Origin: Nitrospiraceae bacterium
Lineage (GTDB): Bacteria; Nitrospirota; Nitrospiria; Nitrospirales; Nitrospiraceae
NCBI GenBank assembly: GCA_035623075.1
Contig: DASPUC010000005.1
Coordinates: forward strand, 43,501 to 107,500
Length of the DNA: 64,000 bases
Direction: 5' to 3'
Positions 51,183-59,140 of this stretch are shown here, in pieces. Below the pieces are notes generated by a model, which saw only the letters and a program-made list of their open reading frames with translations, made no database searches and was not told the origin of the DNA. Made by a program: the position numbers and the translations under genes. Numbering within the stretch: position 1 is the first letter of the stretch; each line of letters begins with the position of its first letter.

Positions 51183-53504
51183 ATGCACGCCAAGCCCATG
51201 CCTCAAAACATGCAGGAGCTCCAGCAGAAGGTCGAATTCGCAGAACACGTTAAGCGCATCACGAACCAAATCCATGCCGCCAGCGATTTAGACCAAATTC
51301 TGCTCGACCTGCATAAAGATATTCTCAGTCTGTTCGATGCGGAAGATCTGACTCTGTTCGCCTTCGACTCAGAAAAGAAAGAGATTTTCTCAAAGGTCCC
51401 GCATATCGATACCGTCGAGGAAGTTCGTATTCCCATCACCGAGCAAAGCCTCGCGGGATTTTGCGCCAAATACCTCCGTCCGGTTAATATTCTCGATGCC
51501 TACAACGTTGCAGAATTACAGGGCATTCATCCCTCGCTTATTCACGACACCTCCTACGACAAGCGAACCGGATTCAGGACCAAACAGGTCCTGACATATC
51601 CGATCGTTGCTGACAACAAATACTTGATGGGGGTCCTGCAGCTGCTTAACAAGAAAAGCGGCGGGCGGTTCACCAGAAAGGACGAAGAGTCCGTCGCAGA
51701 AATAGCCAAGGCGCTCGGCATTGCCTTCTTTAATCTGAAAAAGATCACGAAAAAGAACCCCACGAAATTTGATCTGCTCGTCACGAACAACCGCATCACG
51801 CAAAATGAACTCGACCATGCCGTTGCCGAAGCACGCAAAAGCATTTCCTCCGACCTGGAAACCATCCTGATCGAGAAGTACAAAGTGCCGAAAGTCGACA
51901 TCGGGAAATCCTTGGCTCAGTTCCACAAGTGTCCCTATATAGAATACAGTGATCGAACCATCGTCGATGTCGAACTGCTCAAGAATCTCAACGTCGACTA
52001 CCTCAAGAAAAACCACTGGATGCCCCTCAAACGGGACCGCACCGCAATCGAGATCCTGACAGATGACCCCGGCGATCTGGATCGGGTGGCGGACATCAAG
52101 CGAACGTTTCCTGGTCTCAACATCCGGTTCGCCGTCAGCCTTCGCCGCGATATCATCCAATTTCTCAATACCGCCACCGGTCAGGGTGACGCCGGGGGAC
52201 GAAAATTGGATGAAAATGTGTCCGACATCCTCGGCGAGTTGACCAGCGAAGCTCAAGCTGAGGCCATGGAAGAGGCTTCGGCAGGCGGCGGGCTTGATGA
52301 AAACGACAGTGCAATCGTGCGGCTGGGGAACCAAATCATCGCCGACGCTTATCGGCAGGGGGCGTCAGACATTCACGTCGAGCCCTATGGGGACAAGCGG
52401 GAAACGCTGGTTCGCTTCCGGGTGGACGGCGACTGTTTCGAGTACATGAAGATTCCGCAGAGCTACCGCCGCGCCATCGTCTCGCGATTAAAGATCATGG
52501 CCAATCTCGACATCGCGGAACGGCGCAAACCCCAAGACGGCAAGATCAAATTCAAATTGGGCGGCGACCGGGAAATCGAGTTGCGCGTCGCGACGATTCC
52601 GACCGCCGGCTATAACGAAGACGTCGTGATGCGTATCCTGGCAGCCAGTGAACCTTTGCCATTGGAAAAGATGGGATTCTCCGATCGGAATTTGAAAATC
52701 CTCAGACAGATTGCCGAGAAACCGTACGGGATTATTCTCTGCGTAGGTCCGACGGGATCAGGAAAAACTACCACCCTCCATTCTGTACTCGGTTCTATCA
52801 ACACGCCTGACATCAAGATCTGGACTGCCGAAGATCCGGTCGAAATCACTCAATATGGGCTCCGTCAGGTCCAAGTTCAGCCAAAGATCAGTTTCACGTT
52901 CGCTGCAGCCATGCGCGCCTTCCTCCGTGCTGATCCTGATGTGATCATGGTTGGTGAGATGCGGGATAAAGAGACAGCCGACATCGGCATCGAAGCCTCA
53001 CTCACTGGGCACTTAGTCTTGAGCACTCTCCACACCAACAGCGCGGTGGAGACGGTAACCCGGCTGCTCGACATGGGCTGCGACTCCTTCAGTTTTGCCG
53101 ATGCAATGCTCGGCGTGCTCGCCCAGCGTCTATCCCGACGGGTCTGCAAGGACTGCAAGGAGCAATACGTCGGCAGCAAGGAAGAATACGAAGAACTGCG
53201 GCAGGGCTACGGTCCCGAATACTGGGACAAACTTGGTATCAAGCAAGACAATTCGTTCCGCTTGGCGCGCGGAAAGGGCTGCGAGACCTGCAACCGTTCA
53301 GGGTACAAGGGCCGGGTCGCGTTGCATGAACTCTTAGAGGGGACCGATCGGATGAAGAAGCTGGTCCAATCCAAGGCCCGGACGGAAGAGATCCTGAAGG
53401 TCGCGCTGGAAGAAGGCATGACGACTCTCGTTCAGGACGGCATCCTAAAGGTGCTTCAGGGCCACACGACCTACAAGGAAGTGAAAGCCGTCGCGATCAA
53501 GTAA
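51183..53504 (+). CDS. GspE/PilB-type ATPase with N-terminal GAF domain
   Basis: 773 residues. About 20-190 is a GAF domain (LDQILLDLHKDILSLFDAEDLTLFAFD, SLAGFCAKYLRPVNI). About 195-330 is the MshEN-like N-terminal domain of type II secretion ATPases (FDLLVTNNRITQNELDHAV), a fold that binds c-di-GMP in MshE. The ATPase part (about 380-770) has Walker A GPTGSGKTT, the Asp box, Walker B PDVIMVGEMRD and a four-cysteine zinc site (CKDC...CETC). It powers assembly of type IV pili or a type II secretion system. No other pilus or secretion gene is adjacent. Two PilZ genes lie downstream. Confidence 0.92.
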   Translation: MHAKPMPQNMQELQQKVEFAEHVKRITNQIHAASDLDQILLDLHKDILSLFDAEDLTLFAFDSEKKEIFSKVPHIDTVEEVRIPITEQSLAGFCAKYLRPVNILDAYNVAELQGIHPSLIHDTSYDKRTGFRTKQVLTYPIVADNKYLMGVLQLLNKKSGGRFTRKDEESVAEIAKALGIAFFNLKKITKKNPTKFDLLVTNNRITQNELDHAVAEARKSISSDLETILIEKYKVPKVDIGKSLAQFHKCPYIEYSDRTIVDVELLKNLNVDYLKKNHWMPLKRDRTAIEILTDDPGDLDRVADIKRTFPGLNIRFAVSLRRDIIQFLNTATGQGDAGGRKLDENVSDILGELTSEAQAEAMEEASAGGGLDENDSAIVRLGNQIIADAYRQGASDIHVEPYGDKRETLVRFRVDGDCFEYMKIPQSYRRAIVSRLKIMANLDIAERRKPQDGKIKFKLGGDREIELRVATIPTAGYNEDVVMRILAASEPLPLEKMGFSDRNLKILRQIAEKPYGIILCVGPTGSGKTTTLHSVLGSINTPDIKIWTAEDPVEITQYGLRQVQVQPKISFTFAAAMRAFLRADPDVIMVGEMRDKETADIGIEASLTGHLVLSTLHTNSAVETVTRLLDMGCDSFSFADAMLGVLAQRLSRRVCKDCKEQYVGSKEEYEELRQGYGPEYWDKLGIKQDNSFRLARGKGCETCNRSGYKGRVALHELLEGTDRMKKLVQSKARTEEILKVALEEGMTTLVQDGILKVLQGHTTYKEVKAVAIK

Positions 53505-53607
53505 CCCCCCCCCACAGGAAATCCTTTACAGGCCGTTCCCCATCGGGCTGAGGATGGCGTGCACCTGTGCAGCACAATCCTCCGATGACAATACGCTTTC
53601 GGTATGG

Positions 53608-53985
53608 CTATGCTGTGAGCTGGGTGGAAGAGGTCTGCGTAAGGTATTTACGGAGTCGCGTTTCCGCAGTGCGGGATAGGATTGCGAATTCCAACCCAAA
53701 GGTTTGGTCATTCCCCCATCGGACAGTCGCATCGGCATTCATGGTCGAAATTTGATTGGGCAGCCGCAGACTGACAGCCAGCTGATCACCCGGTGTCATG
53801 GTGACAGCGCTCATCACTCTCGCACCCTTTAGGGATACATCCAGAACCACACCGAGGCCCTCGCGATCAGCAGAAAGCCAGCGGACTAATCCAGTCCTTG
53901 AAAACACACAGACAAATGGGGCGAGGATGCGCAAACGCGGATGTTGTCGCAGTTCACTCTGCATAGGTTCGTGAGTAGATCGCAT
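53608..53985 (-). CDS. PilZ-domain protein
   Basis: 125 residues, single PilZ domain. The c-di-GMP motifs are RxxxR in RQHPRLRILAPF and DxSxxG in DVSLKGARV. The ending SRTAETRLRKYLTQTSS closely matches the PilZ protein at 55063, so the two are paralogues. The start may be 53985 or 53964. It is on the strand opposite to the PilB-type ATPase, whose stop is 103 bases away across a nine-C run. Confidence 0.85.
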   Translation of the reverse strand: MRSTHEPMQSELRQHPRLRILAPFVCVFSRTGLVRWLSADREGLGVVLDVSLKGARVMSAVTMTPGDQLAVSLRLPNQISTMNADATVRWGNDQTFGLEFAILSRTAETRLRKYLTQTSSTQLTA

Positions 53986-54307
53986 TTCCCATTACCAGAT
54001 GTATCAGCCCTGTACCATACGCTAGCTTCATCAGTTCACGAACATATTTTCGAAAAGTTGTCACCGGCTGCTGCCAATCCCGTCACCGCTACCCTTGGCA
54101 CGAGCCGAACTTGCGAGGGTGCCGAAAGATACCCCCTGTCCGCCTTCCCGTGCGCAGGGTCTGTCGGTTCCTTGATATACTGACCGATTGTGGTGGTACC
54201 CCCCCTTAGGGGAGTAGAAATTTCTGAGATTGGAGGCCATGATATGCGGCGCTGTCCGGGCAAACAGCATTATCCGATCCGTGTCGAACCTGAATGGGAG
54301 GACAATA

Positions 54308-55069
54308 ATGTGGAGGAGACGTTCGGTTGTCATCACCTTGTCCCTAGCGATCGTCTATGGGGGGCTTGCTCCAACCGTATCCAGTTCGGACACAGAAAGT
54401 GAGAGCATTGAAACCGGCCGCCTCATCGCCATCCTCTTGGACTCTGGTCGAACCACCATCGCTCTGAACCAGTCTCTGATTAATGACAAAACCCGAGGCG
54501 ACAAAGGCTTTACCCCTGACGTGTTCGAACGGCAATTGTTCGCAGTCTATCGCGAGCGAACCGGGATTGATCTCGCCTCCCTGGCGCAGGCCGAGATACC
54601 AGAAATGGCGAAACCCCTCTTGAAGCGGTTGGTGGAGGAGAGCAAAAAAACCCTCGCCTCCTACCAAACCGTCATTAATTTAGAGGGGCTCGCGTACAAA
54701 GGACTCATCCCAGCCACGTTTGGCACCGAAACCGCGGGACGATTTCAAGTGTGGTCCGGCATCTATCTTAAACAGACCGCACCAACTCACCTCCTGCGCA
54801 ACCCCAAGAATAAACCGGATGAGTACGAACTCCGAGCACTGGAACGAATAACAAACTCCGGTCCCCCCCCGCAAAATGACGCGACCATCAGCGAGACGAT
54901 CGATCACGAGAAAACGGTTCGTGTCATTCTCCCTTTGTACTATAGCAAGGCGTGCCTCAGCTGCCACGGGGAACCAAAGGGCGAACGCGATATCACCGGC
55001 TATCCTCGAGAGGGAGGACGAGAGGGAGAGCTAGGTGGAGCGATCAGCGTCAAACTACCTCTTCAATAA
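54308..55069 (+). CDS. Secreted mono-haem DUF3365 (Tll0287-like) protein
   Basis: 253 residues; the ATG at 54308 has GGGAGGA upstream, while an earlier in-frame ATG does not. After a signal peptide (SVVITLSLAIVYGGLAPTVSS), residues 35-190 are the helical PAS-like DUF3365 region with FGTETAGRFQVWSG. A single c-type haem site CLSCH lies near residue 222 in YYSKACLSCHGEPKG. Tll0287-like proteins have a haem-binding PAS-like fold and may act as redox sensors. It is periplasmic. Its end overlaps the end of the opposite PilZ gene by seven bases. Confidence 0.85.
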   Translation: MWRRRSVVITLSLAIVYGGLAPTVSSSDTESESIETGRLIAILLDSGRTTIALNQSLINDKTRGDKGFTPDVFERQLFAVYRERTGIDLASLAQAEIPEMAKPLLKRLVEESKKTLASYQTVINLEGLAYKGLIPATFGTETAGRFQVWSGIYLKQTAPTHLLRNPKNKPDEYELRALERITNSGPPPQNDATISETIDHEKTVRVILPLYYSKACLSCHGEPKGERDITGYPREGGREGELGGAISVKLPLQ

Positions 55070-55464
55070 CGCCGAGCCTCGGACAAGAGCGACATCTGGG
55101 AAGCCGAGGCAAGGTACTTTCGCAGACGGCTCTGGGTTACGGGAGACAGTCTCCTGAAGGCCAGACCGTAAAAGCTATCTTTCGTCCACTGGACGGTCGC
55201 CACAGCAATTTCGGCCGAGGCAATCTGCTTCGGGAGGCGGAGACTCAGGGCCACCTCCTCTCCAGGTTTGATCGCAGCTTCGGTGCTTACCCGCACCCCT
55301 CGGAGCGAGAGATCATAAACGACACCGAGGTCAATGCTTGGTCGTGCAAACCACCGTCGTGAAACCACTCGTGACAGCGCACAGACAAATGGCGTGGAAA
55401 TGCGGACGCGAGGATGTCGGCGGAAATAGTTGAGCGTGCTTGACCGAACTGACGTCCCGTCCAT
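55063..55464 (-). CDS. PilZ-domain protein, paralogue of the one at 53608
   Basis: 133 residues. RxxxR in RRHPRVRISTPF and DLSLRGVRV give the full c-di-GMP motif. Many positions are shared with the other copy: SLRLPKQI/SLRLPNQI, SRLRKYLASAS/TRLRKYLTQTS. It converges with the mono-haem protein gene, overlapping by seven bases. The two PilZ copies therefore flank the haem protein on the opposite strand, as left by a local duplication. Confidence 0.85.
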   Translation of the reverse strand: MDGTSVRSSTLNYFRRHPRVRISTPFVCALSRVVSRRWFARPSIDLGVVYDLSLRGVRVSTEAAIKPGEEVALSLRLPKQIASAEIAVATVQWTKDSFYGLAFRRLSPVTQSRLRKYLASASQMSLLSEARRY

Positions 55465-55626
55465 CGCTTGGCCTCGTGGTAGTCATACTCTACACGACGA
55501 CCGTCACCTGAGAAATCAATTCTGCCGTTTTTGCGCGACAGCGGCCCTCCCAGACAAAGATTCGTCTTCATTTTCTGATGCCATCAGTTCCCATCGTAAT
55601 AAGACTCACAAAGATGCTTTTGGGGC

Positions 55627-55654
55627 TTGTTCTCATAGGAATACCAGGTATAAT
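55627..55654 (+). promoter_or_regulatory. Possible sigma-70 promoter for the desaturase
   Basis: TTGTTC at 55627-55632, a 16-base gap and a perfect TATAAT at 55649-55654, about 107 bases before the ATG. A second -10-like TATACT is at 55683-55688. Confidence 0.35.
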
Positions 55655-55761
55655 GGTCCTCGGAGTGCCCACAGCCCGACGCTATACTAATAGAGAGTGA
55701 CGGCATTGCTGCTGGCCAAGGAAAGCACCGCGCGACCACGAAATCCGACATTCCCTCACCG

Positions 55762-56736
55762 ATGACGTCTCGCACACATCCGGTAAGTGAACGGATAGAC
55801 CCATCGCTAGGAGACAATTCCGTGTCTCAGTCCAATATCCCAACGCTCACGTACACAGATGTTGCCCGCGCGGTCATACGACGCCACCACAAAGGATGGA
55901 CAGTTCTCTTGTTTGCGTCCGTCGTGCTCAGCGCCGTCGTGGGTGTGCCGCTCTACGGCTATCTCTATCACTACACGTGGCTTGACTGGTCGTTGTTCGG
56001 GCTGCTCTATCTCGTGAGCGGCCTCGGAATCACGGTCGGCTACCACCGTCTCATGGCCCATCGCAGCTTTGACTGCCCGAACTGGGTGAAAGCCGCCCTT
56101 TTAATCGCCGGAGCCTGGGCACTGCAAAATTCCGCCATTAAGTGGACTGCTGATCATGTCCGCCACCATGTACACTGCGACGATGAGAAAGACCCCTATA
56201 ATGCACAATTGGGCTTTTGGCATAGTCACTGCGGGTGGCTTTTGACCCCGGACCTCCACGCTGATACGAAATATGCCTCGCGCGTGGCAATTGACCCGGT
56301 TGCCATCTGGCAGCACCGGAACTACGCGGTCCTGGTACTCAGTGGGCTCGCTGGGACGTTTGTGATCGGGTTTCTGTATAACGGCATCATGGGGGGAATC
56401 GGGTGCTTTCTCCTCGCCGGCGTCGGTCGCACGTTCGCAGTGCTCAATTCGACATTCTGCATCAACTCCATCTGTCATCTGTGGGGACACCAACCGCATA
56501 GTACTGCGGATTCCAGTCGTGACAGTTGGTGGGTCTCACTGATCACGTTCGGCGAGGGGTACCATAACTACCACCACGCCTATCCAACGGACTATCGAAA
56601 CGGCCCGCGCTGGTATGACTTCGACCCTTCCAAATGGGTGATCCGAGCACTCTACTCACTCGGCCTGGCGAATGATCTGCGCACCGCCAATTTCGCTGCG
56701 ACAACCTCCGTCAGGCAGTCCCCGTCTACTCTCTAG
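55762..56736 (+). CDS. Acyl-CoA/acyl-lipid delta-9-type fatty-acid desaturase
   Basis: 324 residues. The three histidine boxes of membrane di-iron desaturases are present: HRLMAHRS, HVRHHVHCDDE and EGYHNYHHAYP. Four hydrophobic segments surround them (for example LLFASVVLSAVVGVPLYGYLY). It inserts a double bond into saturated acyl chains using oxygen. The box sequences fit the stearoyl-CoA desaturase group; the exact position of the bond and the acyl carrier are not shown by the sequence. It stands alone on its transcript. Confidence 0.92.
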   Translation: MTSRTHPVSERIDPSLGDNSVSQSNIPTLTYTDVARAVIRRHHKGWTVLLFASVVLSAVVGVPLYGYLYHYTWLDWSLFGLLYLVSGLGITVGYHRLMAHRSFDCPNWVKAALLIAGAWALQNSAIKWTADHVRHHVHCDDEKDPYNAQLGFWHSHCGWLLTPDLHADTKYASRVAIDPVAIWQHRNYAVLVLSGLAGTFVIGFLYNGIMGGIGCFLLAGVGRTFAVLNSTFCINSICHLWGHQPHSTADSSRDSWWVSLITFGEGYHNYHHAYPTDYRNGPRWYDFDPSKWVIRALYSLGLANDLRTANFAATTSVRQSPSTL

Positions 56737-56807
56737 CCCACTAATCAGGCGCAGCCGCCACCGAGAATGTTTCTCCAAGCCGATGATTCGCCTCGCCGTG
56801 CGCCCCC

Positions 56808-56837
56808 TTGACCAGGGTTTCTATCGAGGCGTAGAGT
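56808..56837 (+). promoter_or_regulatory. Possible sigma-70 promoter for the small-membrane-protein cluster
   Basis: TTGACC at 56808-56813, an 18-base gap and TAGAGT at 56832-56837. Transcription would begin near 56845, about 275 bases before the membrane protein at 57120 but 32 before the small frame at 56877. Confidence 0.4.
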
Positions 56838-56876
56838 GAACTCACGTCAACAACCGCCTCGCTCGGAGGTGAGGCC

Positions 56877-57107
56877 ATGGTCCTCCGTGGAGAACAGATC
56901 CAACGGTGTGGGCCTGGCAAGTGTAAGCCTCTCTCCCATTACCCTTTTATCAAGCACAGAGCCGAGTTGCATCCGGACAGTGTTCGCACTTTCCCATGGT
57001 CAGATCTGTGCGCGCCAAGCTGTCTTTCATTGCCCGAACTCGTTTCATGCGGCCTAAACGTGGGCTCGCACGGCACACGCCCTACTGACCAGCTGTCCTT
57101 GGATTGA
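56877..57107 (+). CDS. Possible small Cys-containing protein or leader peptide
   Basis: 76 codons. A very good ribosome site, GGAGGTGAGG at 56865-56874, precedes the ATG, and a promoter candidate lies at 56808. The stop is 12 bases before the next gene and directly followed by its AAGGAGG site, as in a real operon. Five cysteines are present (RCGPGKC, DLCAPSC). I see no family. It may be a real small protein, a leader peptide, or chance in a 383-base gap. Confidence 0.35.
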   Translation: MVLRGEQIQRCGPGKCKPLSHYPFIKHRAELHPDSVRTFPWSDLCAPSCLSLPELVSCGLNVGSHGTRPTDQLSLD

Positions 57108-57119
57108 AAGGAGGTCGTT

Positions 57120-58073
57120 ATGTCGTACCGCTACAATGCCACCGACATCATCGTAGGTGTCGGAACGTCTGCGATCGTATTCGGAGCGCTGCTGTTTTTT
57201 CTCGTCGCCAATGGAACCATCGAAGCCGCGCTCCCGCAACCTACCCCCATGGAGTCCTCCACCACAATTGAGGCAGGGATGACTTGGCTCCAGCCGGCCG
57301 TCGGCCAAGCCATTGTCGAGCAAGCACTCTATGAACGGCGCGGCAATCAGGCAATGGCAGAAGCCGCTTCTGAATGGAACCGCGCGACCTTGGCTCACCA
57401 CGAGTTCCAATCTCTGTCAGGGGACCCCTTCGGCGCTGTGATGCACCGGGCTATGACAGTTCCTGCTGAACATCAGGCTCGTGTTCAAGGTGTCCTGGGA
57501 CGGACCATTGTGAACTTTACTCAACGTGGTATTCGGAATGGGGCACTTTCAGCCGATCAGTACCTATCAGATTTCAACACCAGTATGATTCGTGCGACAG
57601 AAGCCAGAGGGCAGGAACTTGACCGGGATTTTTCCTCGAATTGGCAGGCAATCCTAGGTCGTGACATTGTGTGGGCGTTCCAGAGCTACACCAGTCGGGC
57701 TGACGGCATCCAAGAGCGATTGGGGGCGGCGTTGCTGCACGTGATACAAGCCCGACAATCGCTGGAAGAAGGCATGGCTGTCCAGCAACCTCAGATGGGG
57801 AGCTTAGTGGTGGCAGCCATTCGAACCGAAGATTTGATAGGGCGCTTGACCCTGCTCGAGGCAATCGAGTCACTACCTGAAACTGCCCCGGTGCCCTCTA
57901 CCAAGCAGGCGTCCTGGCCGGAGATGCCGATCGGATTCCTGATCGCAGCCGGTTTCATGCTCGTGGTCGTCTTTTTCGGAGGGCTTTCGATGACAGCTCG
58001 AAGCCGAGAAGCAAAGGACGTTGCCACGATGCAGCGCCATTCAACCAAGTGGGTATATCGCATGGCAGCGTGA
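57120..58073 (+). CDS. Unrecognised membrane protein with two terminal membrane segments
   Basis: 317 residues with a near-perfect AAAGGAGGT ribosome site. One membrane segment is near the N-terminus (IIVGVGTSAIVFGALLFFLV) and one near the C-terminus (IGFLIAAGFMLVVVFFGGL), with about 230 helical residues between them outside the membrane and a short basic tail. The middle region (GQAIVEQALYERRGNQAMAEA, LLHVIQARQSLEEGMAV) suggests long helices. No family is recognised. Two small membrane-protein genes follow on the same strand. Confidence 0.7.
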   Translation: MSYRYNATDIIVGVGTSAIVFGALLFFLVANGTIEAALPQPTPMESSTTIEAGMTWLQPAVGQAIVEQALYERRGNQAMAEAASEWNRATLAHHEFQSLSGDPFGAVMHRAMTVPAEHQARVQGVLGRTIVNFTQRGIRNGALSADQYLSDFNTSMIRATEARGQELDRDFSSNWQAILGRDIVWAFQSYTSRADGIQERLGAALLHVIQARQSLEEGMAVQQPQMGSLVVAAIRTEDLIGRLTLLEAIESLPETAPVPSTKQASWPEMPIGFLIAAGFMLVVVFFGGLSMTARSREAKDVATMQRHSTKWVYRMAA

Positions 58074-58122
58074 ATGAATACGAATCAACAAGGCCGAGGA
58101 CGGGTATCGCCGAGAGGAGCGC

Positions 58123-58302
58123 ATGTCATTGGGATATTGGGGAATCGTGACGGGGCTCGTGGCATTGGTGGCGACCCTCTTCATCTGTTTGGAGTTGGTA
58201 TACTCCGACTCCAAGACATCTCCCGACACATCGCCGCCTTTAAAGGACCGACCAGGTGAGATGTCGAGAGGGAACGCCACCGACCGTCGGCTGGCGGCGT
58301 AA
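58123..58302 (+). CDS. Small membrane protein, 59 residues
   Basis: A 59-codon gene with GAGAGGAGC six to ten bases before the ATG. Residues 5-25 are one membrane segment (YWGIVTGLVALVATLFICLEL), followed by a polar, Pro/Ser/Lys-rich tail on the other side. It lies 49 bases after the 317-residue membrane protein and 49 before the next small gene. Unknown function; the position suggests a subunit of the same membrane complex (inference). Confidence 0.6.
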   Translation: MSLGYWGIVTGLVALVATLFICLELVYSDSKTSPDTSPPLKDRPGEMSRGNATDRRLAA

Positions 58303-58351
58303 GAATCGCCAGTCCCGGCACGATACGGGGTTGATGTAATAGGAGGAGCCT

Positions 58352-58471
58352 ATGGTCGAGATCATCGGTCTCGCAATGACCGGTGCGCTCGTTTGGTTGT
58401 TGGTCTCGGTCATGGCCGGAGAGAGCAATGCGGCACGGCGACGGATCGAGTCGATTCACAAGACCACTTAG
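58352..58471 (+). CDS. Very small membrane protein, 39 residues
   Basis: A 39-codon gene with an excellent AGGAGG site at the usual distance from the ATG. Residues 2-22 are a membrane segment (EIIGLAMTGALVWLLVSVMAG), then a basic tail (ARRRIESIHK). It completes a run with the 317- and 59-residue membrane proteins, all with strong ribosome sites. Function unknown. Confidence 0.6.
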   Translation: MVEIIGLAMTGALVWLLVSVMAGESNAARRRIESIHKTT

Positions 58472-58811
58472 CCCGTCGAAGCCGACCTGAAGCCTGCACA
58501 GCGAGCAGCCTAAGAAACGACCAGCAAGGCAAGTTCCCGGCAAGATAGGCCTACCCCATGCAAGTGGAGGCAGCGCGTGAGACGAGCGCGCATACCTCTG
58601 TGATATTCCGACATATGCCAATGCGACGGCAAGCACGAGGGCACCGAGAGCCATCGTATGACCATCCGTGTCGCCTCTGCCTGCGCAACCTGCAGGACCA
58701 GAAGCAACTGCACGAGCACTGCCTGAAGATTTTTGCCAGGTGTACGGTGTCTCGCCCCCAACAGCCCACGATAAAAATACAAACCACACACGAAACCGTT
58801 GCCAAAAGGCC
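58472..58811. other. Intergenic region without a secure gene
   Basis: 340 bases between the small membrane-protein cluster and the lipoprotein gene on the other strand. Several frames are open on both strands, including a minus-strand stretch with a hydrophobic start (MALGALVLAVALAYVGIS at about 58651), but none has a proper ribosome site and they have odd composition. No repeat or hairpin stands out. Confidence 0.5.
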
Positions 58812-59060
58812 CTATTGCCCTGCTTCTTTGACCTTGTCAGCCGTCCGTTCTGCGTTTTTCTCCAGCGTCCCTTCCACTCCTCGAGCCTCGTCCATCGGCG
58901 TCTTGATGGCGTCGACGGCCTGCTGTGCCGCTCGATCCACGGTTGACGTTGGCTGAGGAGGCTGGGCTTTTTCAGCGGGAGTCTCCCGTTGGCACCCAAG
59001 CATTCCGGCAATGAGAACCAGATAGACGAGTAGAAGGACATGAGACGATCGTGTAGTCAT
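58812..59060 (-). CDS. Small lipoprotein
   Basis: 82 residues; the ATG at 59060 has GGGAGG six bases upstream. The signal peptide (VLLLVYLVLIAGMLGC) ends in a lipobox. The mature part is a polar helix with Ala/Asp/Lys content (DRAAQQAVDAIKTPMDEARGV, GTLEKNAERTADKVKEAG), like other small outer-membrane helical lipoproteins. No family assignment. It lies 80 bases after the amine oxidase on the same strand. Confidence 0.8.
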   Translation of the reverse strand: MTTRSSHVLLLVYLVLIAGMLGCQRETPAEKAQPPQPTSTVDRAAQQAVDAIKTPMDEARGVEGTLEKNAERTADKVKEAGQ

Positions 59061-59140
59061 AAGCACCTCCCTTGCACACGGCTCCATCCGTATATTGCCA
59101 CAAGCACCACGACATGATTCAGGTACCTCAGGACAGTAGC

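Noticed and set aside
53505..53515. Run of nine C after the PilB-type ATPase
   Set aside because: Could suggest slippage, but it lies after the stop codon and not in a coding frame, so phase variation is not supported.
58181..59041. Long minus-strand open frame of 286 codons
   Set aside because: It overlaps a better-supported lipoprotein gene and both small membrane-protein regions, and its composition is not protein-like.
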